Of a stretch of DNA of 47,832 bases, positions 8,827 to 17,957 are shown in pieces. Source of the stretch: Phycisphaerales bacterium (lineage in GTDB: Bacteria; Planctomycetota; Phycisphaerae; UBA1845; Fen-1342); NCBI GenBank assembly GCA_003162245.1, contig PMMM01000160.1, positions 1 through 47,832 of the forward strand, read 5' to 3'. The position numbers and the translations under genes were made by a program. The notes under the pieces are model-generated. The model had not been told where the DNA came from, did no database searches, and worked only from the letters and a program-made list of their open reading frames with translations. Numbering within the stretch: position 1 is the first letter of the stretch; each line of letters opens with the position of its first letter.

Positions 8827-9387
8827 TTAACCGCCGTCAGTTTCGCACTGACGGCGGTTCTCGTTATCGGGACGCACAGGCTCATTCTGGCCGTTTTTTG
8901 CCAGTTTTTCTGCCAAACCGGACGCCGATTGCGCCGCCGCCTTCTCGTACTCCGCTTCCGAGACCTTCAGGTAGTACCGGTCGGTCGTGTCCATGTCGCT
9001 GTGCCCGGCCCACTCCCGGACGACGTGCGCGGGCTGACAGCCGGCCCAGTCCGTGATACAGCTCTTCCGTAGCGCGTGCACTGGCTTGGCGTAGCGCGCC
9101 ACGCCGGCCCGCCGGCACAAGGCATCGAAATCCCGGGAGACGTTCTTGATCACGACGCTGTCGGGCGCGATCACACGCGTCTGGCGCTCGGCCGCCCCAT
9201 CTAACGCGCTCAGTAATAGGTCGTTCAGCTCGGGACAGATCGGCACGACCCGCACCTCCTTATCCTTGACGTCCCAGTCCTCGCGGCTGATTACGCGCAG
9301 ACGATGGTGCTCCCAGTCGATGTTGTGCCATTCCAGGTTCAGGGCTTCGCCACGCCGCAGCCCCGCCCAGCGGGCCAGCGCCAGCAT
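8827..9387 (-). CDS. Tyrosine recombinase, N-terminally truncated, next to tRNA-Gly
   Basis: This product carries the integrase catalytic residues: R in GLRRGEALNLEW, HALRKS (HxxR), WAGHSDMDTT and Y in DRYYLKV. The reading frame remains open upstream to 9486 (PARDWHYVDAPEFTKLLE, the usual hinge region), where a TGA blocks it. The arm-binding and core-binding domains are absent, so the gene is a 3' remnant of an integrase. Its stop lies 15 bp from the 3' end of tRNA-Gly, the usual position of an element's integrase at a tRNA attachment site. It is a different lineage from the integrase fragment at 7864-8502. Confidence 0.8.
   Translation of the reverse strand: MLALARWAGLRRGEALNLEWHNIDWEHHRLRVISREDWDVKDKEVRVVPICPELNDLLLSALDGAAERQTRVIAPDSVVIKNVSRDFDALCRRAGVARYAKPVHALRKSCITDWAGCQPAHVVREWAGHSDMDTTDRYYLKVSEAEYEKAAAQSASGLAEKLAKNGQNEPVRPDNENRRQCETDGG
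8831..8857 (+). terminator. Strong hairpin downstream of tRNA-Gly
   Basis: CCGCCGTCAGT, a 5-nt loop and ACTGACGGCGG form a perfect 11-bp stem followed by TTCTCGTT. It lies 19 bp after the tRNA and overlaps the last codons of the converging integrase fragment; it probably ends tRNA transcription. Confidence 0.55.
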
Positions 9388-9764
9388 CAGGGGCCAGTTG
9401 GGATTCGCCGTCGTCTCAAGGAGCTTGGTGAACTCCGGAGCGTCAACGTAGTGCCAATCCCGCGCGGGCGTCTGCGCACTGGCGAGTCAGGGGAGGTGAT
9501 TCGATAAACGAGATGCTTGTTCAGGTGGGCGTGACGGACTCGACTCGACGCACCTCAACCTTGGTGTTCGGTACCGTGCAATCGGACTGCGCACTTCCTT
9601 GAATCGACAGGAAGAGCGCAAACCGCCTGCGGTTAGTAAGTATTTGTATAATAATACGTTACAATCACGAACGCAATGATGTGAGTCCGAGAGTTCGACG
9701 GCGTTGAGTCAATTGGAGATCTCTCGACACGAGCAGTCTGCGTTCTACACCTCACCTTTCGCGA

Positions 9765-10146
9765 CGAAGCAAACACGCCGCCGACGATGAGGCCAAGAAG
9801 AAGCTCATCGACCTCCGCAACCAGGCCGACCAGCTCGTCGACTCCACCGGCAAGATGCTCGAAGAGCATGGCGGAAAGGTCGACGCCGCCGTCCGCACCG
9901 AGATCGAGCAGGCCGTCAACCGCCTCAAGGACGTGACCAAGAGCGACGCCGCCGCCGTCATCGAACGCGTCATCAAGGACCTGACGACGGCGTCCTACAA
10001 GGTCGGCGAAGCCGTCTACAAATCCGCCGCCGCCGCGTCTGGTGCCCCCGGCGGCCCCCAACCCGGCCCCACCCCCACCGGTGTGCCCGGCGCCGAAACC
10101 CAAAAAAGACGACGACGTCATCGACGCGGACTACGAAGTGAAGAAG
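9765..10146 (+). pseudogene. dnaK: dnaK 3'-end remnant with frameshift
   Basis: The translation matches the C-terminal lid of DnaK: HAADDEAKKKLIDLRNQAD, then a helix-rich stretch and SGAPGGPQPGPTPTGVPG. The frame then shifts near 10090-10100, after which the typical DnaK tail KPKKDDDVIDADYEVKK is read in another frame and runs past the expected stop. About 125 codons of a roughly 640-codon gene survive, and there is no start. It is a dead copy, presumably left by duplication of the chromosomal dnaK or carried in from another strain. The preceding 9487-9764 is locally AT-rich (TATTTGTATAATAATACG near 9640) and shows no gene. Confidence 0.82.
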
Positions 10147-10381
10147 CGAGGATGTCGCGACGGCGGGCACGGGGAACACCGGCGCGAAGCGAGAACTTTT
10201 CTTGCGCTGTCGCCCCGGCGCGCGCCGCATCCCACGCAACACTCTGTGAGCGTCGAATGTGGGGCCAACTTCTCCCGGCGCCGCCTGCGGTACGGCGCTG
10301 GCCGGACACTGGGGCACAGATTCGCGGATGGAAAGCGACCTGGCCAGATAAAATGGTGTCCGGGCATTTGCGAAGGAAATC

Positions 10382-10711
10382 GTGATGCCGAGACGCGAAC
10401 CTGGAGTCCACGAACCACGCTCCGTGCCCTGGTACTATGCGCCGTACGTCGAGCCGCAGAAGTTAAGCCTAGACGAGCTTCGCACCGCGGTCGACCACGT
10501 GACGATCGACGCATGCACGGTGGACCAATCACACGACAACCGGCCGGCGATAATGCAGCGGGCGGGACGGCTGCTGCACGAGTTGGCGCGCCGGGGACCG
10601 GAGTACGCGCTCGAGCACGGGTTCGCCGCGCTCGCCAGCGTGGCGGCGCTTCTGGCCCTGCGGCGGCGCATCCGCATCGCCGAGAAACCGCGTCAGGACT
10701 TGGAGCGGGCC
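10382..10711 (+). pseudogene. Unrecognised coding-like segment running into antisense
   Basis: From GTG at 10382 (GAAGGAAA just upstream could serve as ribosome site) the frame reads as plausible protein for about 110 codons (WYYAPYVEPQKLSLDELRTA, later LLHELARRGPEYALEHGFAA). It then continues to 11194 only as the antisense of the beta-barrel gene. I do not recognise the family. It may be the surviving 5' part of a gene cut off by the rearrangement that joined it to the operon end. Confidence 0.3.
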
Positions 10712-11659
10712 TCAGAAGCGAAACGCGGCCTCGAGCATCAGGGACTTGCGGTCCCCAAGGCCGGCCTCGATCGTCAAAACAGCGTGCTTGCCGATCTCCA
10801 AACGGCCGCCAATGAGTGTGTTCCACGGGTTGACGGCTTCCACATTCGCACGAAAGTTGAGGCCGACATTCTGGACGCTACCGGCCATGATCTCCTGGAC
10901 CCCCTGATACATGCACCCGCCCCAGAGGGAAACGTGCAGGTCGCCCAATGCTGGATTCGTCAGGATGCGCTCCCTCACGCCCAGCCGCGTGCTGAACACC
11001 ATCACATCGACCCCCGGCAAGGAAGTGACCACATGTTTGAAGTCGAGGAAGGTCCTGGTGAAGTTCAGGTCCGCCAGGCCGAAGACGATTGTGGGCCGCT
11101 CCTTGACTGGCCTAAAGCCAGCGGCCAGGGTTCCCCCGAGCCCCACCGTCGGCCCTTGGTACTCCAGTTTGAGGTCGTATTTGGGGCCGTGTGAGCGCAA
11201 GATCGGGAACATCCCGGGCCGCAAGTCAACGTCGCCCCGCCCGTTCACGTAGCCGCCTATCGCGTACAGGTCCAAAAACGGGAGGACCCAGGAGTCGAGG
11301 CGAGAGGTCCATGCCGTCTCTTCTACTTTGACGTGGGTGACTCGCACGAGGTTGTCGATATCCAATAGCCCGCCACCGTGCCCCCCAATGGTCAGCTTCG
11401 GTACGCGGAAGTTCGCACTCTCCGAGAAGATGTTGGCGGAGACGCCCAGCGGCGGCGGCAACTCGAAACCGTGCTCGCGGGCCTCCTTGGCGCCCCAGAT
11501 GGGCATCCCGGACCAGTGTGCCACCTCTTCTCCGCCAACCAACGCGGGCCGGGAGGTCGGTTTGTCACTGGCCGATTGAGCGCTGGCCGCGCCGGACCCT
11601 GGCCCACCAAGCGCGAAATACAAGGACGCGATAACCAATATGGATCGACTGATGCCCAC
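10712..11659 (-). CDS. Putative outer-membrane beta-barrel protein
   Basis: From GTG at 11659 (CAGGAGAC immediately upstream) the product starts with a signal peptide (GISRSILVIASLYFALGG... ASA) and continues as amphipathic strands rich in aromatic residues and glycine. It ends in phenylalanine (EAAFRF), the usual C-terminal signature of outer-membrane barrels. An alternative ATG at 11713 would add 18 residues. It is the last gene of a leftward series: 64 bp after the glutaminyl cyclase and in line with DUF2156 and MMPL genes. The family was not recognised; partnership with the MMPL exporter in moving a lipid or small molecule across the envelope is inference. Confidence 0.65.
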   Translation of the reverse strand: MGISRSILVIASLYFALGGPGSGAASAQSASDKPTSRPALVGGEEVAHWSGMPIWGAKEAREHGFELPPPLGVSANIFSESANFRVPKLTIGGHGGGLLDIDNLVRVTHVKVEETAWTSRLDSWVLPFLDLYAIGGYVNGRGDVDLRPGMFPILRSHGPKYDLKLEYQGPTVGLGGTLAAGFRPVKERPTIVFGLADLNFTRTFLDFKHVVTSLPGVDVMVFSTRLGVRERILTNPALGDLHVSLWGGCMYQGVQEIMAGSVQNVGLNFRANVEAVNPWNTLIGGRLEIGKHAVLTIEAGLGDRKSLMLEAAFRF

Positions 11660-11723
11660 GTCTCCTGTGGTGTGCTTCGGTTGGGGAATGCCCTTGCGAT
11701 GGCTCCAGTTCATACCCTGCTGC

Positions 11724-12491
11724 TCATGGCAGCACTCGTATTTCGAACACCTTGGGCCAGCGCTTGCCGGTGACGAAGATGCGGTCGCTGGTGGCGTCGT
11801 ACGCAATGCCGTTGGGCGAGCCCGCCAGCACTCGGTCGAGCGGGGACAACAGGCCGGAAATGTCGATCCAGGAGAGGACCTGGCCGGAGGCGGGCGAGAT
11901 GCGCGCGATGCGGTACTGGCGCCAGACATTGGCCCAGATCTCCCCGCGGATGAACTCCAGCTCGTTCAAGTTGGTTACGGGCGCGCCGCCATCCGTGACC
12001 AGAATACGTCCGGTTTCCGCAAATGCGTCCGACTCGCGGAAGTAGAGTGTGGCCGAGCCGTCGCTCATGATGAGGCGGGTGTCATCATGCGTCACACCCC
12101 ACCCTTCCGTGGGATAGGAGAAACGCGACCGCAGTCGGAATGAGCGCCGGTCGTAAATGAAGCCGGTCCTGGATGTCCAGGTGAGCTGAATGAGCTCATC
12201 CCCCCAGAGCGTGATGCCCTCGCCGAAGTAGCTCCGGGGCAGGTCGTGTTGTTGCAGTACCTTTCCGGTTGCCAATTCGACCCGGCGGATGGAAGAGTGT
12301 CCGTTGAGCCCCGTGCCTTCGTACAGCTCTCCGTCACAACACGCGAAACCTTGCGTGAAGGCGTTCGTGTCGTGCGGAAACGTGTTGACGACCTCACAGC
12401 GGCAGACGTTCGCCGGGCGCGGCTGCGCGGCGCAGCAGCCTGCCAGTACGCACAGCACACCGAGCCCGGCGAATCCCGGATTCCGAAGCAC
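11724..12491 (-). CDS. Glutaminyl-peptide cyclotransferase, lipoprotein
   Basis: The product matches the bacterial glutaminyl cyclase family (five-bladed beta-propeller) that turns N-terminal glutamine into pyroglutamate. Visible family text includes HDTNAFTQGF, YFGEGITLW, IQLTW, NELEFIRGEIWANVW and NGIAYD...FVTGKRWPKVFEI. A lipobox (LAGC, in GVLCVLAGCCAAQ) predicts a lipid-anchored periplasmic protein. The GTG at 12491 is chosen because it places this signal at the N-terminus; the frame stays open to 12641, overlapping the upstream gene. It lies third in the leftward envelope operon. Confidence 0.85.
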   Translation of the reverse strand: MLRNPGFAGLGVLCVLAGCCAAQPRPANVCRCEVVNTFPHDTNAFTQGFACCDGELYEGTGLNGHSSIRRVELATGKVLQQHDLPRSYFGEGITLWGDELIQLTWTSRTGFIYDRRSFRLRSRFSYPTEGWGVTHDDTRLIMSDGSATLYFRESDAFAETGRILVTDGGAPVTNLNELEFIRGEIWANVWRQYRIARISPASGQVLSWIDISGLLSPLDRVLAGSPNGIAYDATSDRIFVTGKRWPKVFEIRVLP

Positions 12492-12618
12492 CGGGAACGA
12501 CGCAAAGAACCGGCCGGGGCTTATGGTCCGGGTCAAAAAGCGAGTCCGGTTGCCGCAACAGGCCGGATCGGCACCCTGACTGTGCCGCCAACGCGCGGGT
12601 CCTGGCTGCAAAGCGATT

Positions 12619-13749
12619 CTAAGGCCGCCAAAGAACCGCACAGAGGTCTCGCACGAGGCCGGGCGTCAAGACGCCGGGCCAAAGCAGGGCGTAAATGTCG
12701 ACCACGCGGCTTGGAACGAACTTGGCGCGGAACTGCTGCAATCCGGAGAAGCGGAAAAAGTGATCGAACCGGCCTATCACATGCCCCAGAATGCCTCCAT
12801 CCTGGGGGCGTTGCGCGCATCTGGGCTTGTTGGGGTCGTAGAACGGGACGATTCCACCCGTGACGAACTCGAGGCCCTCCCTCTGAAAGACGGCCATGGC
12901 AGTCACTATGTTCAGCTCATGGCTGCCCCGCAGAGCATCGGGCCGGCGGACGAGATCCTGCAAGTACTGCCCCCGCACGCTGACGGGCGAGCAGACCAGG
13001 AGGCTCTCGATGCGCGCATCTCCCTCGACGACGAAGTATCGCCGATCTTGCGCGTTCTCCAGTGGCGCTGTTCGCAGGAAGGACCGGCTCCGGCGCTCGG
13101 GGCGTGCCCTCATCCAGGCCTCGGTCACGTCTTCAATGCCCTTGCGAATGTCGGCATCCTGGAGCGGATGGACTTCCCTCGCGATCCCGCCGTGCTTGCG
13201 CGCGTGATTGCAGGCCTGCCGGATCTCCTCGCCGGTTCTTCCGCGGGTGTGCCAGGTCCGAAGATCATAGAAGGGTTCGGTGCCCAGCCAGATGGACTGG
13301 AAGCTGTCCTTGGGCAGCGCCTCGACGGTCGCGCGGCCCATGCCCAGCAGCACCGCGTGCTTGCCGCGTGCGGCCGCGTAGGCTTGAAAATCGCGGATGA
13401 CGTCGATGGCGTCTTCCGGCGGCCCGACCGGGTCGCGCCAGGCGATCACCGTTGACGATCGCTCTTGCAGGGGCAGGAAGGCCCGTCGATCGGCCCCCCA
13501 GAGGAGTTGCCACGGATCGTCGGACAGGGCATGCACCTGGCCGGAGAGCGTTGAGAACCGATCCAGCAATCCCGCAACGGCGGATCTGCTGTCGCGGGAC
13601 GCAGTGATGTCGAACCCCGTCGCACGGCCGCGCAAGAGCAGGTGCGACAACCGGCGGAGCGATAACCGGCCCAGCTCCGCCAAGCTGCTGCTCAGCAGAC
13701 GCCGATAGCTCAAACGAGCCAAACCCAGGCCTTCTATGCTCGCTGACAT
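12619..13749 (-). CDS. DUF2156 / phosphatidylglycerol lysyltransferase C-terminal-like protein
   Basis: The 376 residues resemble the double-GNAT domain found at the C-terminus of MprF-type aminoacyl-phosphatidylglycerol synthases (DUF2156): DFQAYAAARGKHAVLLGMG, IWLGTEPFYDL, EIRQACNHARKHG, then DLVRRPDALRGSHELNI. Family members move an amino acid or acyl group from a charged donor to a lipid or other acceptor. There is no membrane domain, so it is probably cytosolic. It follows the MMPL gene by 94 bp; lipid modification coupled to MMPL export is a reasonable but untested reading. Confidence 0.72.
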   Translation of the reverse strand: MSASIEGLGLARLSYRRLLSSSLAELGRLSLRRLSHLLLRGRATGFDITASRDSRSAVAGLLDRFSTLSGQVHALSDDPWQLLWGADRRAFLPLQERSSTVIAWRDPVGPPEDAIDVIRDFQAYAAARGKHAVLLGMGRATVEALPKDSFQSIWLGTEPFYDLRTWHTRGRTGEEIRQACNHARKHGGIAREVHPLQDADIRKGIEDVTEAWMRARPERRSRSFLRTAPLENAQDRRYFVVEGDARIESLLVCSPVSVRGQYLQDLVRRPDALRGSHELNIVTAMAVFQREGLEFVTGGIVPFYDPNKPRCAQRPQDGGILGHVIGRFDHFFRFSGLQQFRAKFVPSRVVDIYALLWPGVLTPGLVRDLCAVLWRP

Positions 13750-13843
13750 GCGGTCCTCGTCGGCCGCGGACGGACACCATGACCGTCCAGGCGGATTATC
13801 CTCGACGCTTCACCTCGGGCAAGGGCGCACGGTTGAAGGACGG

Positions 13844-16090
13844 TCACTCGACCGGCGGATGGAGGAACCGGGCCGCCTTCGAGATGGTCCGCCGGGCGAC
13901 AACGATGAAGGTTGGAAGCAGCAGCGGACGAACGACGAACGTATCGATCAGCATCCCCAGCCCCAGCGCGAAACCCAGTTGCTGGAGCATTTTGATCTCC
14001 CCCACGACCATGCTTCCCAAGGTCGCAGCCATGATCACGCCGCAGGAGGAGATCACGCGGCCGGTGTGAACAAGAGCACGGTTCGTCGCCGCGGCGACGT
14101 CCAGGCTGCGGGATTCCTGCGCTAGCCGGACGGCAAAGAAGAGGTTGTAATCCTGCCCCACGGCCACCAGCACGATGAACAGAAAGACCTCCACCTCCCA
14201 ATCCAGTCCCGAGCTGCCGAGCAGGCCAAAGACCCAGGACGTCACGCCCAGCGTGGCCAGATACCCGACGACGGTCGCGGCGACCATGAACACGGAGAGC
14301 GGGACGTCGCGCAGCAACGCCGCGACGATCACCAGGATGACGGCCAAGGACAGGATGCTCACCCGGCGGAAGTCACTTTGCGTCACGTCGCGAAGGTCCA
14401 TCGTCTCTGCTGTTGCGCCGGAGAAATGGAGTTGCGCCGGGAACGCGGCCTTGGCCAGCGCCTGTTCCGTTACCGAGCGAATCTGATCGAGGCAGGCCAT
14501 GGCCTCCGGGCTCTGCGGGGCGTTCTCCAAGGTCGCCGAGAACCACATGGCCCTGCGGTCGGGCGAGATGAACTCCGCCTGGACTTGGTCTGCGCCCAGC
14601 AGAAGCGCGGCGACGCTGGCCAGGCCGCTTTCATGAAGGCCAAGCGGGGTCGTCAGCCCGCGGAGATCGGACAACCCGGCCGTCCCGCGTAAACTGGCGA
14701 CGATCTGGCCTGCGGTTGAAATCCACTCCTCCACCGGTTGCGAGCAGGGGCTCACGACGAGAACCCTGGCCTGCGAGATCTCGCCGACGCTCCAATGTCG
14801 CCGAACGATATCCATTCCGCGGCTGGCGCTGTAGCGGGCGGGCAGGCTGGAATGGGCATCGTAACTCCACGAAAGCGTTGCCCCCTGCCACGCCGGCCAC
14901 GCCAGGATCGCCGCGGTCAGCAACAGCACCAACGCCGGCCGACGGGTGACATAGGCGGCCAACGATTTCCAGAGCTTGTCCTCGCGCGACCCGTTAGAGG
15001 CCTGCTGGTCGCGGCCTTCGCGTCTGGGCCAGAACAGCTTGGGGCCGACGATCGCCGCCAGCGCCGGCACAAGGCTGACCGAGGCGAACCCTGCCGCCAG
15101 TAGCGCCAGCACGATGGCTGGGCCCACGTCGCGGAAGACCCCAAACCGTGCCAGGCAGAGGGTCGCCAGGCCGGCGGCCGTTGTCGCAGCGGACGCTGCG
15201 ATAGCCCCCACGCTGGTATCCAGCGCGAGGATGAAGGCCTTCTTCGTCGGCCAGCCTGCCCCGAGATACTCCTTGTACCGGCTGATGAACAGGAGCGAGT
15301 AGTCCACGCCCGCCCCGAACAACAGCAACAGCATGAAGAGCCGCTCAGCGGTCCCCGTGCTGAGGCCCAGCCCCTGGCCCAGGACGGTGAGTTTGGTCGT
15401 GATCGCCGTCAGGATGCCGATCGCCACCAGCGGAATCGCGGCCGCCAGCGGCGCGCGGTAGACCAGAAGCAGCACGACGATAATGGCCACCACCGTGACC
15501 GTAAGGGTCTTGTCGTGGCTGCGCTCGTGTGCCAGGAGGTAGTCGCGGCAGAATCCGGCCGAGCCGGTGATGGCGGTTCGCAATCCGGCGGCGAACGGGT
15601 AGGCGTCGACCACGGCGTGGACACGATCGACCATGTGGACGGCGTCACTCGAGGTATCCTTGTACGGAAGGAAAAGGCAGACCATGGCGGCCTTGCGGTC
15701 AGTGCTGATGAGCGGGTTCCTGCTCCCCATCGCTTCCAGGGACTTCGGCGTGCGGATGGTGGTGTCACGCACCAGGCTCGCATCTTCTTCGGCGGTCGGC
15801 TCGATCAGCCGCCGGCCAATTTCCTCCGCGTCCGACAAGTCACGAGGCGCCAAAAGGGCATCTGACCTTTCCAAGACGACCACGATCTCGCTCTTGCCGC
15901 TCTTGTCGCCGAACCGTTCAGCGTATTCATCCAGCGCCCGGTAAAAGGGCGAATCGGCCGGCAGCAGATCGCGCGTCAAGCTGGCGGTGGGGTCCGCCTG
16001 GGGAACGAACAGGAGCAAAGCGGCCATGGCGCCCAGCCACAGGGCGACAATCCGCCAGCGAAAGCGAAAGATGGTGGCGCTGATTCTCAT
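13844..16090 (-). CDS. MMPL/RND-superfamily transporter
   Basis: The 748-residue protein has the RND repeat layout: one N-terminal membrane helix (about 10-28), a large ectodomain (30-195), five helices (about 198-375), a second helix and ectodomain (about 405-560), and five more helices (565-740). Characteristic text includes GAGVDYSLLFISRYKEYL and VAVGQDYNLFFAVRLAQE, the acidic pair that carries protons in MMPL exporters, and the conserved GLGMLIDTFVVRPLLLPT near the end. Such proteins export lipids or lipid-linked compounds. The ATG at 16090 overlaps the stop of a broken response regulator by ATGA. It is the first intact gene of the leftward envelope operon. Confidence 0.9.
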   Translation of the reverse strand: MRISATIFRFRWRIVALWLGAMAALLLFVPQADPTASLTRDLLPADSPFYRALDEYAERFGDKSGKSEIVVVLERSDALLAPRDLSDAEEIGRRLIEPTAEEDASLVRDTTIRTPKSLEAMGSRNPLISTDRKAAMVCLFLPYKDTSSDAVHMVDRVHAVVDAYPFAAGLRTAITGSAGFCRDYLLAHERSHDKTLTVTVVAIIVVLLLVYRAPLAAAIPLVAIGILTAITTKLTVLGQGLGLSTGTAERLFMLLLLFGAGVDYSLLFISRYKEYLGAGWPTKKAFILALDTSVGAIAASAATTAAGLATLCLARFGVFRDVGPAIVLALLAAGFASVSLVPALAAIVGPKLFWPRREGRDQQASNGSREDKLWKSLAAYVTRRPALVLLLTAAILAWPAWQGATLSWSYDAHSSLPARYSASRGMDIVRRHWSVGEISQARVLVVSPCSQPVEEWISTAGQIVASLRGTAGLSDLRGLTTPLGLHESGLASVAALLLGADQVQAEFISPDRRAMWFSATLENAPQSPEAMACLDQIRSVTEQALAKAAFPAQLHFSGATAETMDLRDVTQSDFRRVSILSLAVILVIVAALLRDVPLSVFMVAATVVGYLATLGVTSWVFGLLGSSGLDWEVEVFLFIVLVAVGQDYNLFFAVRLAQESRSLDVAAATNRALVHTGRVISSCGVIMAATLGSMVVGEIKMLQQLGFALGLGMLIDTFVVRPLLLPTFIVVARRTISKAARFLHPPVE

Positions 16091-16302
16091 TCCGGACAGG
16101 TTGCAGTCGTCATCCGTGGCAACATGCGGTCGAGCACGATCAGGTCGGGTCGCTGCCCCTGGGCTTCCGCCATCGCCGCCTGCCCATCGCCCACGACCCG
16201 GCAATCGTATCCGCCGCGCTTCCGATGAAACGCCAGCGTACTCGCCAGATCGGCCTCGTTCTCTCCGACGAGTATCGCCTCGCCTGGTGCCAGCGTTTTG
16301 CT
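16087..16302 (-). pseudogene. Truncated response-regulator receiver domain
   Basis: The segment EAILVGENEADLASTLAFHR...LIVLDRMLPRMT is the first half of an OmpR/PhoB-type receiver domain, including the phosphoacceptor aspartate in IVLDRMLP. The domain then stops (TTATCPE, TGA) before the conserved threonine and lysine, and no output domain remains. Its TGA overlaps the MMPL ATG in an ATGA arrangement. The usual VVEDE pocket reads VGENE, another sign of decay. Upstream (16303-16651) I see no further gene. Confidence 0.65.
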
Positions 16303-16651
16303 CGCTGCCGCAACTCCTAACGCAGTGCGTACCGGCCCAACCACTTGGGCATGGACCGCGCCACGAGATGATCGTGGCGCGCAATCCGTTGCCATGCATA
16401 GGGCCGCGCGCATGTTAAGCGACCGTGCAAGCCACATTAAGGGAGTGTCAACGAACGTTCTGCGCCTGCCGGGATGCTTGTGCATGCCACTTGTCCGCGC
16501 GGTCGGTCACCTGTACGTCAGCGCGAGGCCAAAAGGGCATGTCCGGCGCCGCAGAGCCCGCCGTGGGAAGCGACGGCGTTGCGTGTGACGTTTTCACCCC
16601 CGCGCGGCCATTGGCCTCGGCGCCCGGCGGCCGCCCGGCCGGCCCAGCCCC
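16303..16651. other. Gap without recognisable gene
   Basis: I see no protein family, RNA gene or repeat here. The frame of the receiver remnant stays open leftward from 16485 but the text before residue 65 is not protein-like. Confidence 0.5.
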
Positions 16652-17197
16652 TCACCTCGCCCGGTATACCCCGCGTCCGACCTTCTGCACGCCCGGCATC
16701 GCCGCCAGGCACTTGCCGACGCTGTGCGACAAGTTCTTGTCCCGGGATTTGAAGCCGGCCCTGCGGACGGCCGCGGCGATGTCCTTGATTGCCATCGGCC
16801 CGCGGTGGGCGTGTAGCACCTGCCGGATGCACGCTGGGAGTGTTCCCGCCCGAAAGGCCAGGCGCCCACGGCCGCCGCGGTGGACCTTGACGCTGGCCAC
16901 GGAGCCGCCCAGGGCCGTGATTGCCTGATCGAGGGCGGGCACTTGCGAATCGAGGGCCGCACGCTGGACGGCCAGCTCGTTGCGATAACGCTGAATATCG
17001 CCCACTGCGGCTGCAAGCCCCGCTGCTCCGCCAAGTCTCGGCGTCTTGAAGGGACGCTTCACGCGCTTGGCTTTGGCCGCCGGGGCCGCTCGCTTACCCT
17101 TCGGGGCATGTACGGTGGACATGTGGCGACCCAGGTGAGCCGCCATCGCGAACGTGCGGTCGCACGCCGAGCACTTGAACTTGGCGGTCCTAGCCAT
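16652..17197 (-). CDS. C2H2 zinc finger fused to HARE-HTH domain
   Basis: The ATG at 17197 follows GGGAG at good spacing. Residues 7-32 form a C2H2-type finger (C9, C12, H25, H30; FKCSACDRTF...HLGRHMSTVH). A basic alanine/lysine linker and a helical segment (about 70-105) follow. Residues 118-181 look like a HARE-HTH winged helix (IRQVLHAHRGPMAIKDIAAA, KNLSHSVGKCLAAMPGVQKV, GRGVYRAR), a domain known from HB1, ASXL and some restriction systems and thought to bind DNA or modified DNA. A small DNA-binding regulator or nucleoid protein is likely. No operon partner is evident. Confidence 0.75.
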   Translation of the reverse strand: MARTAKFKCSACDRTFAMAAHLGRHMSTVHAPKGKRAAPAAKAKRVKRPFKTPRLGGAAGLAAAVGDIQRYRNELAVQRAALDSQVPALDQAITALGGSVASVKVHRGGRGRLAFRAGTLPACIRQVLHAHRGPMAIKDIAAAVRRAGFKSRDKNLSHSVGKCLAAMPGVQKVGRGVYRAR

Positions 17198-17807
17198 GTT
17201 TGATCTCCCAGAAGGTGACCGCGACCGCACAAGGCTACGGCGTCAACAGCGCCTGTGCAACCAAGCCCGCAGGAACGCCGCGGCATGTCTTTCGAGCCGC
17301 CGCCACGGGGCAAGGTGATTGCGATCCCCCAAATCGGCGGGCTGCACCGCCGGTACACGCGGGCGGCCTGACGCGGTGACATTGTCAATCCGCGGATCAG
17401 CGGCACGCGGAAACTCCGCGCCGGCGCTGCAGAAATTGCTGCTCCGGAGTCCTGCACGACGGGCATCGATGCGGTGCGCTCGGGCCGCGCCGAAGCACCC
17501 CGCCCAGCATCGGCCGCTCCACAAGGGGCGGATGACCTTTTCGGTATGGACAGCCTCCGCTGGTGCAGCGGAACTGACGTGGCGACCAGGCGAGAGGCTG
17601 GCGATTCGTCCCGCCAGAGCCTGATGCTACGCGGAAACGCTGCAAAACCGTGGGTGAGCTGGGGGAAGCCGCCGAGTGGGCGGTTGGACGTTCCGAGAGA
17701 GCAGCTCGGTGGACAGGAGCACGGTCAAGCTGGGCGGTTTTTTGCTTCCATGAGCTGATGCGCCGGAGTAAAATACCGACTTGAGGTCTGGTAAACGCGA
17801 AATCCCG
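17198..17807. other. Gap without recognisable gene
   Basis: No family or RNA gene was recognised. A -10-like TAAAAT at 17769-17774 could drive the amidase gene downstream. Confidence 0.4.
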
Positions 17808-17957
17808 GTGAAGATCAACCAGGGGCTCGTTAAAGTCCAAAAGGAAGGGGACGCCCGCGCGTTCAACCCGGGTGGGGGCCACGCCGAATCCGACATCGAC
17901 TTGTCCAGGGTTGCCGCGGGTTTCATTTGCGCTGCAGATGATAGGAAAGAAGCATGA
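17808..17957 (+). CDS. Possible 49-codon upstream ORF overlapping the amidase start
   Basis: A GTG-started frame (VKINQGLVKVQKEGDARAF...) ends with TGA inside ATGA, the start of the amidase gene. The overlap would allow translational coupling, but no homology was recognised and chance is possible. Confidence 0.2.
   Translation: MKINQGLVKVQKEGDARAFNPGGGHAESDIDLSRVAAGFICAADDRKEA

Noticed and set aside
17474-17758. Possible group II intron or transposon leader ORF
   Set aside because: The text is low-complexity and no reverse transcriptase, ribozyme domain or border could be identified.
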